This document shows, piece by piece, positions 8,231-17,341 of a DNA stretch of 64,000 nt. Position numbers and translations under genes: made by a program. Positions within the stretch are counted from its first letter, which is position 1. Every line of letters begins with the position of its first letter. The notes below the pieces were generated by a model. The model searched no databases. It was not told where the DNA came from and saw only the letters and a list, made by a program, of their open reading frames with translations. The DNA is from Bin87 sp965204685. Its GTDB lineage: Bacteria; Chloroflexota; Dehalococcoidia; Lucifugimonadales; UBA3495. The stretch is from positions 496,001-560,000 of the forward strand of contig OZ242004.1 of NCBI GenBank assembly GCA_965204685.1, given 5' to 3'.

Positions 8231-9682
8231 ATGCCAGCGCGCACCGGACAAGAATACATCGCCGGCCTCCGGGACCGACCGCGGGAGGTGTGGATCGACG
8301 GCGAGAAGGTCAAGGACGTGACCACCCACCCCGGCCTGCGCAACGGGGTCAAGGGGGTGGCTGCCCTGTACGACATGCAGCATGACCCCACGCTGCGAGA
8401 GGAGATGACCTTTGCCTCGCCCAGTACCGGCGACCCGGTGGGCCTGTCCTTCCAGATCCCGCGCACCGAGGAAGACCTGATCCGCAAGCGGGAGATGATG
8501 TCCCACTGGGCGTGGGCCAGCTGCGGCATGATGGGCCGCTCGCCGGATTTCATGAACTCCATCTTCACCGCCTGGGCCGGTTCAGCGGACTACTTCGCCC
8601 AGGACCGCCCGGAGTTCAAGAAGAACGTCCTCAACTACCATGAGTTCCTGCGCGAGAACGACGTGACCCTGACCCACGCCCTGGTCAACCTGCAGCGCAG
8701 CCGCACGCCGGCCGCCGCGGACAACCTGACCGAGGAGGTGGCGCTGACCGCCGTCAAGCAAACCGATGCCGGCCTGGTGGTCAGGGGCAGCCGGGTGCTG
8801 GCGACCCTGGGACCGATTTCCGACGAGATCGCCATCTACCCCGTGGCCAGCCACCGCCTGGCGGACGACGACTGGAAGCACTCTTTCTCCTTCTCTATCC
8901 CGTGCGACACTCCGGGCGTCAAGTTCCTGTGCCGGCAGAGCTTGGATCAGGGCCGGTCGCATTTCGACCACCCACTGGGGTCGCGCTTCGAAGAGATGGA
9001 TACGGTAGTGTTCTTTGACGACGTGCTGGTGCCGTGGGAGCGGGTGTTCCTGCTGGGCGACGTGGAGCTGTGCAACAACTACGGCACCGGCACCATGTCC
9101 AACTCCCACACCGGCTACCAGGTCCTGAACCGGTGCGTGGTCAAGGCCGAGTTCATGCTGGGCCTAGCCGATCTGATGGTGGAAACGCTGGGTTCCGGCT
9201 CCATTCCCCACGTGCAGGAGCAGGTGGCCGAGATCATCACCTACCGGGACATGCTGCGGGCCTGCCTGCGCGCCGCCGAGGCCGACGGAAAGCCCAACCA
9301 ATATGGGATGATGTGCCCGGCCATGGGCCCCATCCAGGCGGGACGCACGCTGTTCGGCAGGACGCTGTATCCCCGCATGATTGAGATCGCGCAATTGCTG
9401 GGCACCAGCAGCCTGATGGCCCTGCCGGCCGAAGCGGACTTCACCGCCGGCATCGCGCCGGAGGTCAACCACTACCTAGCCACCGACTCCACCAGCGCGT
9501 GGGACCGGTCCAAGCTATTCCACCTGGCTTGGGATGCATCGTGCAGTTCGTTCAGCGGGCGGCAGGTGCTGTACGAGAGGATGTTTGGCGGCAACCCGGT
9601 GCGCAACGCCATGATGCTGTTCAATAACTACGACAAGGAACCCTTCCGCCAGAAGGTGCAGGCGTTCCTGGATCAAGAGTAA
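8231..9682 (+). CDS. HpaB-type flavin hydroxylase / 4-hydroxybutyryl-CoA dehydratase family protein
   Basis: A 483-residue member of the family that contains 4-hydroxyphenylacetate 3-monooxygenase (HpaB), an FADH2-using enzyme, and 4-hydroxybutyryl-CoA dehydratase. The N-terminus GQEYIAGLRDRPREVWIDGE is characteristic, as are the central segment SFSIPCDTPGVKFLCRQS and FDDVLVPWERVFLLGD. The start ATG at 8231 is preceded by AGGAGGTGA. No flavin reductase gene is adjacent; the PNPOx-like gene at 11.3 kb is a conceivable but unproven partner. It is followed after 37 bases by a VOC-fold gene, and both end at a shared terminator. Monooxygenase action on a phenolic or similar compound is the best guess. 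Confidence 0.88.
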   Translation: MPARTGQEYIAGLRDRPREVWIDGEKVKDVTTHPGLRNGVKGVAALYDMQHDPTLREEMTFASPSTGDPVGLSFQIPRTEEDLIRKREMMSHWAWASCGMMGRSPDFMNSIFTAWAGSADYFAQDRPEFKKNVLNYHEFLRENDVTLTHALVNLQRSRTPAAADNLTEEVALTAVKQTDAGLVVRGSRVLATLGPISDEIAIYPVASHRLADDDWKHSFSFSIPCDTPGVKFLCRQSLDQGRSHFDHPLGSRFEEMDTVVFFDDVLVPWERVFLLGDVELCNNYGTGTMSNSHTGYQVLNRCVVKAEFMLGLADLMVETLGSGSIPHVQEQVAEIITYRDMLRACLRAAEADGKPNQYGMMCPAMGPIQAGRTLFGRTLYPRMIEIAQLLGTSSLMALPAEADFTAGIAPEVNHYLATDSTSAWDRSKLFHLAWDASCSSFSGRQVLYERMFGGNPVRNAMMLFNNYDKEPFRQKVQAFLDQE

Positions 9683-9719
9683 CGGCCAATCGTCACGAGT
9701 TGCATTGGAGGGAATGAAG

Positions 9720-10199
9720 ATGTCGTACACACCGAAGCATCTGGGCCACCTGGTAATGCGGGTGCGGGACATGGAACGCTCGCTGGACTTCTACACCCGC
9801 GTGATGGGGCTGACTATCATGGAACGGTCACCCAGCGGGACGGTGTTCATGTCGGCCAACACCGAGAAGTCCCACGAGCTGGCGATACGCGCCATCGGCA
9901 TGGACGCCGGCGGGCCCGACCACAGTATCGTCGGGCAGGCCCACATGGCGTGGCAGATGGAGACCTTCGAGGACCTGCAGGAGCTGTATGACCGGCTGCT
10001 GGAGAACGACGTGCGGATCAACCGCATCAGCGATCACGGCGTGTCCCTAGGCGTCTACCTGCTGGACCCGGACGACAACGAGATCGAGGTCTACTACGAA
10101 ATGCCCGCCTCCCAGTGGGAGCGTCATCCGGAGAAAGGACTCTTCGGCGGCACCTTCCCGCAGAGGCTCCGCGAGCCGGCGGTGGCTGCCGACGACTGA
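9720..10199 (+). CDS. VOC-fold (glyoxalase/extradiol dioxygenase-like) protein
   Basis: A 159-residue vicinal-oxygen-chelate protein. It opens with KHLGHLVMRVRDMERSLDFY, where His at about residue 8 is the usual first metal ligand. It continues with an HMAW segment and ends with LLDPDDNEIEVYYE, which carries the conserved glutamate ligand. The reaction could be ring cleavage or an isomerase/lyase reaction. I chose the ATG at 9720 because GGAGGGA lies six bases upstream; a TTG at 9705 and an ATG at 9714 are alternatives. It is the last gene of the rightward catabolic block, ending before a strong terminator. Extradiol cleavage fits the context but is not proven. Confidence 0.83.
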   Translation: MSYTPKHLGHLVMRVRDMERSLDFYTRVMGLTIMERSPSGTVFMSANTEKSHELAIRAIGMDAGGPDHSIVGQAHMAWQMETFEDLQELYDRLLENDVRINRISDHGVSLGVYLLDPDDNEIEVYYEMPASQWERHPEKGLFGGTFPQRLREPAVAADD

Positions 10200-10228
10200 T
10201 CGACCGTTATACATTGCCAATTAAACAA

Positions 10229-10260
10229 GGCTGGACGCTGATGTGGCGTCCAGCCTTTTT
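10229..10260 (+). terminator. intrinsic terminator after the catabolic block
   Basis: A perfect 10-bp stem (GGCTGGACGC at 10229-10238 with GCGTCCAGCC at 10246-10255), a seven-base loop, and five T residues at 10256-10260. It lies 29 bases after the VOC gene stop. Confidence 0.92.
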
Positions 10261-10282
10261 GGTTGGCCGTGAGCTTGGACGC

Positions 10283-10669
10283 TCAGATTGCTGCCAGGTT
10301 TTCGGCGTCGTCGATGTAGGCGACCGTCTCCCGGATGCGGCGTTCAGTCTGGCTGTTGCAGTAGCCGGAATAGAAGCACATGCCGTGCAGGTGATATATC
10401 CGGCTGTAGTAGCGGCCCTGGAGCGCTTCAGCCTGCGGGGTCACGCGGCAAAGGTCGTCGAGATGATCGGTCGTGGCTGCCGTGGTTGGCGGTTCCTCCC
10501 CGGTATGGGCAAGGATCAGGGCGTCGGTGGCACGCTTGGTAGCGCACCAGGCCTTCTCGGCCGCATCCCGCAGGTCGCCGGCTTCGAGCCGTTCGATGGC
10601 TTGGGACTGGACCTGTCGGGCGTCGGTGAAAAGCTCTGCAACGCGGTCTTGGATAGCGGCGGTGGTCAC
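10283..10669 (-). CDS. PaREP1/HEPN-like small helical protein, paralogue 1 of 3
   Basis: A 128-residue all-helical protein. The pattern AIERLEAGDLRDAAEKAWCA, followed later by a histidine and a small aromatic segment (LHGMCFYSG), matches two other proteins in this window (55514-55873 and 62450-62806). The family resembles PaREP1/HEPN-related proteins, whose function is not settled. I chose GTG at 10669 because GGGAG lies six bases upstream and this length matches the paralogues; the longer reading frame runs into the RidA gene region and is unlikely. It stands alone between a terminator and the RidA gene. Confidence 0.65.
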   Translation of the reverse strand: MTTAAIQDRVAELFTDARQVQSQAIERLEAGDLRDAAEKAWCATKRATDALILAHTGEEPPTTAATTDHLDDLCRVTPQAEALQGRYYSRIYHLHGMCFYSGYCNSQTERRIRETVAYIDDAENLAAI

Positions 10670-10754
10670 GATTGGCTCCCAGGTGACTTCGGTATATGTT
10701 ACCAGTCGTGAGTTCCCAGCGACACCTGCCATGAACTTATAGGATCCACAGCAG

Positions 10755-11228
10755 TTAGGACTGACCTCCGTCCACCTCGATAACGCAGTCGCAGATGACG
10801 GCGGTGTTGCCGGGGAGGGCGCCCATGCCGGGGGCGGAGCGGGCATGGCGGCCCCGGTCACCGTAGAGGGCCACGAAGAGGTCGGATGCACCGTCGACCA
10901 CCCGGGCCTGCTCGGTGAAAGTCGGTGCGCTGTTGACCATGCCCACCACCTTGAGGATGCGGGTGACCCGGTCGAGGTCGCCCAATTCTGCCTTCATGCG
11001 GGCCAGCAGGTTCAGGGCAGCCCAGCGCGCGGCTTCATAGCCCTGGTCGGTGGTCAGGTCGGCGCCGAGCTTGCCGGCGATACCCTCGCCGGTGGCCATG
11101 CGGGAGCCGACGCCGGCCAGCCACATGATGTTGCCGCTGCGGGCCAGGGGCAGGTAGTTGCCCACCGGGTCGGGCGGGGGCGGCAGTTCGTAACCCAACT
11201 CGGCTAGCTTCGCTTCAACTTCGGCCAT
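10755..11228 (-). CDS. RidA/YjgF/UK114 family protein
   Basis: A 157-residue RidA-fold protein. It has an N-terminal extension, then NYLPLARSGNIMWLAGVGS, the helix YEAARWAALNLLARMKAEL, and VTRILKVVGMVNSAPTFTEQ, ending AVICDCVIEVDG. The family includes enamine/imine deaminases that clear reactive intermediates of amino-acid metabolism. The catalytic arginine normally found in RidA proper (R in xxRxA near the C-terminal strand) is not obvious, so this is probably a non-RidA subgroup such as Rid4-7. It lies 23 bases downstream of the PNPOx-like gene on the same strand and may be cotranscribed with it. Confidence 0.85.
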   Translation of the reverse strand: MAEVEAKLAELGYELPPPPDPVGNYLPLARSGNIMWLAGVGSRMATGEGIAGKLGADLTTDQGYEAARWAALNLLARMKAELGDLDRVTRILKVVGMVNSAPTFTEQARVVDGASDLFVALYGDRGRHARSAPGMGALPGNTAVICDCVIEVDGGQS

Positions 11229-11251
11229 CTTGGTTTTGTCTCCTGTCAGGG

Positions 11252-11860
11252 TCAGTACAGCCGCTCGCGGTTGGCTTCGTCCTCGTCGGCGTCAATCTCC
11301 CGGGCGTCGGCGCCGGCGATCTGGTCGGCAAGCACCTGCCCGTAGGTGGGATACGACGAGCGGTCGATCTGCGCGTCGGCGTCCCAGATACGGCCCCGGA
11401 TCAGGGCGCGCCCGCAGTGCAGGAACGCCTCCTCCACTGAGATCTTCAGCCCCGAAAGCGGCGCTTTGCCCCCCACCGTCAACGGCTCCAGCAGATCCGG
11501 GTTGGTGGTGATCTCGGCTTTGCCCTTCACCCGCAGCGTCTCGTTCATCCCTGGAACGAAGAACAGCAGGCCGACGCCGGGGTTCTGCACGACGTTCTGC
11601 AGCGAGTCCACCTGATTGTTGCCCGGGCGGTCGGGCAGCAGCAGCGTCTTCTCGTCCAGCACCTTGACGAAGCCCGGCGGGTCGCCCCGAGGCGAGGCGT
11701 CGGCCTGGCCGTCGGTGTTGCTGGAGCTCAGCACGCAGAAGGGCGACAGGGCGATGAAGTTCCGGCAGTGTACGTCCAGGCGGTCCAGCACCTTCTGCGC
11801 CGCCCGTGGAGCCGGCGGCCGGTAGACCTCGCGCAGTTCGTTATCGTTGGTTACGGCCAT
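11252..11860 (-). CDS. pyridoxamine 5'-phosphate oxidase-like flavoprotein (MSMEG_1061 type)
   Basis: A 202-residue split-barrel flavin-binding protein. Motifs CRNFIALSPFCVLSSSNTDG, ADASPRGDPPGFV and LPDRPGNNQVDSLQNVVQNP closely follow the MSMEG_1061 subgroup of the PNPOx-like family. Members bind FMN or F420 and most have no assigned reaction. I chose the ATG at 11860 because GGAGG lies eight bases upstream. The RidA-like gene follows after 23 bases, suggesting an operon. It is unlikely to be the true PdxH, because the conserved PLP-binding residues of PdxH are not apparent. Confidence 0.83.
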   Translation of the reverse strand: MAVTNDNELREVYRPPAPRAAQKVLDRLDVHCRNFIALSPFCVLSSSNTDGQADASPRGDPPGFVKVLDEKTLLLPDRPGNNQVDSLQNVVQNPGVGLLFFVPGMNETLRVKGKAEITTNPDLLEPLTVGGKAPLSGLKISVEEAFLHCGRALIRGRIWDADAQIDRSSYPTYGQVLADQIAGADAREIDADEDEANRERLY

Positions 11861-12041
11861 CACCCACACCTCCAGTTGGCCCAGGTCGGGTCGGCTTCCG
11901 ATGTGCCGGGATGGTATAGGCTTGGCCGCCCGGTGGCAAGGCTCACCAGCGATTCAAACGTGGGTTGCCGGACGTGTCACGGTCGGAAACTCCGGAGCGG
12001 CTATGTTACGATGCCGGAAAATCTGCGGTAGGAGTACCATC

Positions 12042-13136
12042 ATGGCCGACAAGATTCGCCTGGGCATCATTGGTGCCAACGTCCACCGGGGTTGGGCCGT
12101 CCGTTCGCACCTGCCCGCCGTGGTCGCGAGCCCCGAGTTCGAGCTCACCGCCGTTTGCACCACCCGCATGGAGAGCGCCGAGGAGTCGCGCCAGATGTTC
12201 GGCGCACGCCTGGCCTTCGACGATTACCACGCGATGGTGGCTCACCCCGAAATCGACGCCGTGGCCGTCAGCCTGCGAGTGCCGAACCACTACGACCCCA
12301 CCGTGGCGGCGATCAACGCCGGCAAGCACGTGTACGTGGAGTGGCCGCTGGGCCGCACCACGGAGGAAGCCCAGGAGATGGCCGACCTGGCGCGGTCCGC
12401 GGGCGTCCGCAACATTGTTGGCCTGCAGGCCCGGGCCAATCCAGCTCTGCTGTACCTCAGGGACCTGGTGGCAGATGGATACGTGGGTGAGGTGATGTCC
12501 TGCCACGTGCGGCGAATCTCGGGAGGATCGCTGTCACGCCAGTCGGACCGGACCTGGCAGCGGGAGCGGGAGTTGGGCGCGCACACCTTGACCATCACCT
12601 TCGGCCACACCATCGACGTGCTGCGCATGGTGGTGGGCGATTTCAGCCACGTGTCCACCGTGGTGAGCACTCAAGCCAGCCAGTGGTTCGAGACCGACAC
12701 CAACCAGATGGTGGACGTGACGTCGCCGGACAACGTGCTGGTCAGCGGCCGGCTGGTCAACGGCGCGGTGGCCTCCGCCCACGTCGCCAGCAACCCCTGG
12801 ATCGACAGCGGCTACCTCATGGAGATCCACGGCCGGGAGGGGACCCTGGTGGCGACCTCCGACGATACGCCGAACCACGAGGGCGTGAGCCTACAGGGGT
12901 CCCAAGGCAGCAACCGGCTGGAACCCCTCGAAATCCCCGCGAAGTACACCTTCGTGCTGGAAGGCATGCCCCGCGGCGCGCCGTACTGCGTCGGCCAGAT
13001 GTACTACCAGTTCGGCGAGGCCATCCGCAACGGCGCCGCCTGCGAGCCCGACTTTGACGAGGCGGTGCGGCTGCACCGTTTCATCGACGGCATCCAGGAG
13101 GCGTCGGACACGGGGCGGGAAGTGGCCATAGAGTAA
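12042..13136 (+). CDS. Gfo/Idh/MocA family NAD(P)-dependent oxidoreductase
   Basis: A 364-residue oxidoreductase with an N-terminal Rossmann fold (IRLGIIGANVHRGWAVRSHLP). The family EKP motif appears as EWPLGR, and a C-terminal alpha/beta domain follows. Family members oxidise or reduce sugars, inositols and related polyols. I chose ATG 12042 because GGAG lies seven bases upstream and the reading begins exactly at the conserved strand; upstream in-frame sequence lacks similarity. It is flanked by a divergent PNPOx-like gene and by inverted-repeat element B, with no obvious transporter partner. Substrate unknown. Confidence 0.88.
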   Translation: MADKIRLGIIGANVHRGWAVRSHLPAVVASPEFELTAVCTTRMESAEESRQMFGARLAFDDYHAMVAHPEIDAVAVSLRVPNHYDPTVAAINAGKHVYVEWPLGRTTEEAQEMADLARSAGVRNIVGLQARANPALLYLRDLVADGYVGEVMSCHVRRISGGSLSRQSDRTWQRERELGAHTLTITFGHTIDVLRMVVGDFSHVSTVVSTQASQWFETDTNQMVDVTSPDNVLVSGRLVNGAVASAHVASNPWIDSGYLMEIHGREGTLVATSDDTPNHEGVSLQGSQGSNRLEPLEIPAKYTFVLEGMPRGAPYCVGQMYYQFGEAIRNGAACEPDFDEAVRLHRFIDGIQEASDTGREVAIE

Positions 13137-13185
13137 GCGCGCGTGCTGCGGCGCTGCCGCCTCATCCGTAACCACTTTCATAATT

Positions 13186-13271
13186 CGTCAGAAGCAGGAT
13201 TTGGGGGATTTCATGATTCGGCAGGATTGGGAGATCTCAATCACCGAACGGTGCCAATCCTGCTTCTGACG
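13186..13271. repeat. inverted-repeat element, copy B of four
   Basis: An 86-base element with perfect 16-base ends (CGTCAGAAGCAGGATT and its complement). Both ends include the full CGTCA. It lies between the oxidoreductase stop and the convergent proW stop. Confidence 0.88.
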
Positions 13272-13299
13272 TTTCTCCGCTGCAAACTATCAGAATGCG

Positions 13300-14394
13300 C
13301 TAGTGCCCGGCGTTCAGCGCTTCCTGCCGGCCCCGCGCCACCGCTTGCGTGAGCCGGTCGATCACAATGGCCATGAAGACGATGGCCAAGCCGGCGATCA
13401 CGCCGTTGCCCACCTCGTTCTTCTGGATGGCTCGCAACACGTTGTCGCCCAGACCGCCGGCGGCTACCATGCTGGCGATCGTGACCATGGCCAGCGCCAT
13501 CATCGTGGTCTGATTGATCCCCGCCATGATGGTGGGCAACGCCATTGGGATCTGCACCTTGGACAGGATCTGCAACGGTGACGCGCCGAAGGAACGCGCC
13601 GCCTCCACCGTCTCCGGCGACACCTGCCGGATGCCCAGGTTAGTCAACCGGATAACCGGCGGCACCGCGTAGATGATGGTGGCGAAGATGCCGGCCGGCT
13701 TGCCCAGTCCGAAGAACAGTATTCCGGGGATCAGGTACACGAAGCTGGGCATCGTCTGCATACCGTCCAGGATCGGCCGCATGATGCGGTCGGCCGTCTG
13801 GTTCCGGGCTCCCAGTACGCCCAGGGGAAGGCCAATCCCAACCGACAGCGCCACCGCCACGACCATCAGCGCGATGGTATCCACCGTCGGTTCCCACAGG
13901 CCCATGAACCCGATGAACAAGAACGCGATCCCGGTGAACGCCATCAGCCCCCAGCGACCCACCGCGAACGCCGCCAGAACCAGCCCCAGGATCACCGCCG
14001 GCCAGGGGAGCCACTTCAGCCCACGCTCGATATACACCAGGGCATAAGTTATGCCGTCCTTGATGCCCTCGAACAGCCAGCGCCCGTTGGTGGTCAGCCA
14101 CTTGGTAGCGCCGTCAATCGCGTCTCCGGTCACGTCCCGAACGGACCTGGGGAAACTGGTCGATCCGTCGCTGGACTGCACGTGGGCAACGGTGGTGGGG
14201 AATTCCATTCCCGGTCCCCAGAAGGCCAGGCACAGGACCAGCACGACGATGACTGAGACCACTCCGGCGATCCACAGGTAAAGTGTTGGAATGGTCGCCA
14301 GCGTGAACCGTGGCGCCTCCGACGACTGTGTCGATTCTGCCAGCGTCCCCGGGGTGGCTCGGGACTCGGGCTCGTCTCTGGTGATGACTGCCAT
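13300..14394 (-). CDS. proW: glycine betaine/proline-type ABC transporter permease
   Basis: A 364-residue membrane protein with about seven hydrophobic segments. The permease signature lies in the C-terminal half, from PETVEAARSFGASPLQILSKVQIPMALPTIMAG to GLGDNVLRAIQ, as in ProW/OpuAB. The first 50 residues are polar, then comes a membrane helix and a periplasmic-type stretch. The proV gene lies 68 bases upstream on the same strand, so the pair forms an operon. No substrate-binding ProX/OpuAC gene is adjacent, so the binding protein must be elsewhere. Compatible-solute uptake is the likely role. Confidence 0.88.
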   Translation of the reverse strand: MAVITRDEPESRATPGTLAESTQSSEAPRFTLATIPTLYLWIAGVVSVIVVLVLCLAFWGPGMEFPTTVAHVQSSDGSTSFPRSVRDVTGDAIDGATKWLTTNGRWLFEGIKDGITYALVYIERGLKWLPWPAVILGLVLAAFAVGRWGLMAFTGIAFLFIGFMGLWEPTVDTIALMVVAVALSVGIGLPLGVLGARNQTADRIMRPILDGMQTMPSFVYLIPGILFFGLGKPAGIFATIIYAVPPVIRLTNLGIRQVSPETVEAARSFGASPLQILSKVQIPMALPTIMAGINQTTMMALAMVTIASMVAAGGLGDNVLRAIQKNEVGNGVIAGLAIVFMAIVIDRLTQAVARGRQEALNAGH

Positions 14395-14462
14395 GTTGGC
14401 CTCCGCGACGGCATCGGCCAGATAGACCGGCCGGTGGAACAGGGTCTGGCGAAGTTCGGGGG

Positions 14463-15860
14463 TTAGATGGGCGGCGGCTGCATACGCGCACGCGACAATT
14501 CCGCTTCGACTGCTGCTGCGTCCTCAAGCTGGCCAGGGCCTTGGTCCGCAGCGGGTTGGGCGGCCGCCAACGCGGCGTTTTCGGCGGCATTGGCGGCATA
14601 ATCGGGATCCGCAGCCGACGTTTCCGCCAGGGCCTCGGCCAGGGCGCTGCGATGCACTTCGCCGACCAGCGTGTTCGTTTCGTCGGTAACCGGAATCGGG
14701 AAGTCGCTGCCCATGGCCATCGGGATCAGTTCGTCGAAGGAAGTCGTTGCCGCCACTGCCTGGTATTCGCGGTCCACGTAGTCCCAGGCTTCGTCGAAAC
14801 GCTTGACCCCGGCCCGCAGTGCGCGCTCGGCGTTGCTGATGGACAGCAGCCCGATGTAGCGCTGGCCCCGGTCCACCACCCAGGCCGCGTCGCCGTCGCT
14901 GTTGCCGATGGTGTGCAGGGCGGCTCGCGGCCCCTGGTGGCCCATCACGGTGGCCTTGGGCGTTACCATTACCTTGCTGGCGCTCAGGATTGTCTCCAGG
15001 CGCACGTCCTGCGTGAAATCGCCCACGTACTCGTCCTCGGGCCGCAGCACGATGTCCTCCGGCGAGCCGATCTGTGCCACCTTGCCGTCGTGCATGATGG
15101 CGATCCGGTCGCCCAGTTTCAGGGCTTCGTTGAGGTCGTGGGTGATGAACACGATGGTCTTGTGCAGCTCCGTTTGCAGCCGGAGCAGCTCGTCCTGCAT
15201 CTGCCGGCGGATCAGTGGGTCCAGCCCGCTGAACGGCTCATCCATCAGCAGGATGTCCGTGTCCACCGCCAGCGCCCGGGCCAAACCGACCCGCTGCTGC
15301 ATACCTCCCGATAGCTGGCGCGGGTACGAGTCTTCCCAGCCGCCCAGTCCTACCAGTGCCAGCACCTCACGGGTGCGGGCTTCCCGCTCCGGCTTCTTGA
15401 CCCCCTGCACTTCCAGCCCCCACCCGGCATTGTCCAGCACGTTGCGGTGCGGCATCAGGCCGTAGTGCTGGAACACCATGGCGATCTTGCTGCGGCGGAA
15501 CTCGATCAGCTCCTTGTCGGACATCCTGGTGATGTCCTCGCCTGCGATGACGATCTCGCCGGCGGTGGGCTCGATCAGCCGGATCAGGCAGCGCACCATC
15601 GTGGACTTGCCGCTGCCCGACAGCCCCATGATCACAAAGGTTTCGCCCCGGTTCACCTGGAACGAAACGTCCTGCAGGCCGATGACGTTGCCGAACTCGC
15701 TCTGGAAGAAAGACTTGTCGTGCTCCGAGTACTGCGGCTCCAATACCCGTTCCGGGTTCCTCCCGAACACTTTCCAGACTGAATTAACCCGGATATACGG
15801 CTGGCCATCATCGCTCAGGGCGTTCGTGGCTCCGCTCGATATGTTGTCCGTGGCCACCAT
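14463..15860 (-). CDS. proV: glycine betaine/proline ABC transporter ATP-binding protein with tandem CBS domains
   Basis: A 465-residue ATPase. The Walker A motif is GLSGSGKST, the signature is LSGGMQQRVGLARALA, and Walker B is ILLMDEPFSGLD, with the switch histidine in FITHDLNEA. The C-terminal part (about residues 270-430) carries paired CBS-type segments with an Ala-rich tail. CBS domains in this family sense ionic strength or nucleotides. I chose ATG 15860, since the longer frame adds 53 residues with no similarity. It precedes proW by 68 bases. The overall length is at the long end for ProV/OpuAA. Confidence 0.88.
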   Translation of the reverse strand: MVATDNISSGATNALSDDGQPYIRVNSVWKVFGRNPERVLEPQYSEHDKSFFQSEFGNVIGLQDVSFQVNRGETFVIMGLSGSGKSTMVRCLIRLIEPTAGEIVIAGEDITRMSDKELIEFRRSKIAMVFQHYGLMPHRNVLDNAGWGLEVQGVKKPEREARTREVLALVGLGGWEDSYPRQLSGGMQQRVGLARALAVDTDILLMDEPFSGLDPLIRRQMQDELLRLQTELHKTIVFITHDLNEALKLGDRIAIMHDGKVAQIGSPEDIVLRPEDEYVGDFTQDVRLETILSASKVMVTPKATVMGHQGPRAALHTIGNSDGDAAWVVDRGQRYIGLLSISNAERALRAGVKRFDEAWDYVDREYQAVAATTSFDELIPMAMGSDFPIPVTDETNTLVGEVHRSALAEALAETSAADPDYAANAAENAALAAAQPAADQGPGQLEDAAAVEAELSRARMQPPPI

Positions 15861-16015
15861 GAGCAGCAGCGCCTCCGCCAGTGTCGATATTTTCGTTTCT
15901 CGCGCCGGGACCGTTGGGTCACCGTAGGCCCGGCACCATTGTTTGTCAACCCTGCCTGAGCGTTCCCACTTGTCCGCGGTCAGAAGCAGCTTGCCCGGGA
16001 ATCTCGAACCGGACA

Positions 16016-17197
16016 TCACGCCCCGCGTTCTTCAATCCAGCGGTGCTTCTGGGCTTGTCGCCGCCCTTCGTCAGTGGGTTGGTAGGTGTGCAGGAAATCC
16101 GTCCGGAATGATGCGAACCGCCCCTCTGCTATTGCGTCGCGCATGTCCGACATCAGGCGCAGAATGAAGCGCAGGTTGTGGATGGACGCCAGGCGAGGCC
16201 CCAGCATCTCGCCGGCCTTGAAGAGGTGCCGCAGATATGCGGCGGTGTAGTTCCGGCAGGTATAGCAGTCGCACGCCTCGTCCAGCGGCTCGTCCTGCTC
16301 GGCGTACTTGCGGTTGGCGATGTTGATCCGACCCGTGGGGGTGAACAGCGCTCCGTTGCGGGCCACTCGCGTCGGCAGCACGCAGTCGAACATGTCCACG
16401 CCCAGCGCCACCGAGTTCACCAGGTCCTCCGGCGAACCCACTCCCATCAGGTAACGCGGCCGGTCCGCCGGCAGTCCCTCGCATACCAGCCCGGTCACGT
16501 CGTGCATTTCCGCCTTGGTCTCGCCCACCGCCAGGCCGCCGATGGCGTAACCGTCAAATAGTATGCCCGTGATGTATTGAGCCGATTCGCGCCTCAGTTC
16601 GGGCACAGTCCCGCCCTGGACAATCCCGAACAGCGCCTGCCGTCCGGCTCTTTCGCTCTGTGAGTGAGTGTCGTGACAAACCCTGGCCCACCGGTGCGTG
16701 CGCTCCATCGCAGCTCTCACCGCCCCCGGTTCCCCGGCCGAAAAAACGCACTGGTCGAAGCACATGATGATGTCCGCTCCGATCCCGTGCTGGTTGATAA
16801 TGGCCGACTCCGGTGTGAAGAAATGCTCGCTTCCGTCGATATGGGAGCGGAACACGATGCCATCGTCGTTCACCCGCCGCAGCGTGCCCATGCTGAACGC
16901 CTGGTAGCCGCCGCTGTCGGTCAGGATCGGCCCGTCCCAGCCCATGAACCGATGCAGCCCGCCGGCGTCGCGCACCCGTTCAACGCCCGGCCTCAGATAC
17001 AGGTGGTAGGCGTTGCTCAGCACCGTTTCCGCGCCCAGGGAGCGAACCTCGTCAAAGGTCAGGCCCTTCACCGTCGCCTGGGTTGCCACCGGCATGAACA
17101 GGGGCGTTTGCGCCTCCCCATGGAGCGTGGTAATCTGCCCGCGCCGGGCGGTTCCATCGGTCGCAAGCAACTGAAACTCGAACCGTGAGCCTGTCAT
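16016..17197 (-). CDS. tgt: queuine/preQ1 tRNA-ribosyltransferase
   Basis: A 393-residue enzyme that exchanges the wobble guanine for preQ1 in GUN-anticodon tRNAs. Visible motifs are LSNAYHLYLRPG, DSGGYQAFSM (usual form DSGGFQ), GIVQGG, and DCVLPTRVARNG. The zinc site CDCYTCRNYTAAYLRHLFKA lies near residues 310-330. Length is typical. I chose ATG 17197, which begins at the conserved strand SRFEFQLLATDG. No queA or other queuosine gene is nearby. It is upstream of proV on the same strand, but a gap of about 155 bases suggests separate control. Confidence 0.92.
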   Translation of the reverse strand: MTGSRFEFQLLATDGTARRGQITTLHGEAQTPLFMPVATQATVKGLTFDEVRSLGAETVLSNAYHLYLRPGVERVRDAGGLHRFMGWDGPILTDSGGYQAFSMGTLRRVNDDGIVFRSHIDGSEHFFTPESAIINQHGIGADIIMCFDQCVFSAGEPGAVRAAMERTHRWARVCHDTHSQSERAGRQALFGIVQGGTVPELRRESAQYITGILFDGYAIGGLAVGETKAEMHDVTGLVCEGLPADRPRYLMGVGSPEDLVNSVALGVDMFDCVLPTRVARNGALFTPTGRINIANRKYAEQDEPLDEACDCYTCRNYTAAYLRHLFKAGEMLGPRLASIHNLRFILRLMSDMRDAIAEGRFASFRTDFLHTYQPTDEGRRQAQKHRWIEERGA

Positions 17198-17341
17198 GCG
17201 GGACACTGTACGCGGTAGCCCCCGCCGACGCAAACCCCGCCGTTATGCCATACTAGACGTAGAGGCACGTCGGGGCGACGTCCGAAACGCTGGACGCTCC
17301 CGCCCATTCAGAGAACACCCCTTCGGTAATATGGTCACCGC

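Noticed and set aside
15980..16015. tRNA T-arm-like sequence GAATCTCGAACC
   Set aside because: The bases do not match a T stem and no cloverleaf could be built around it.
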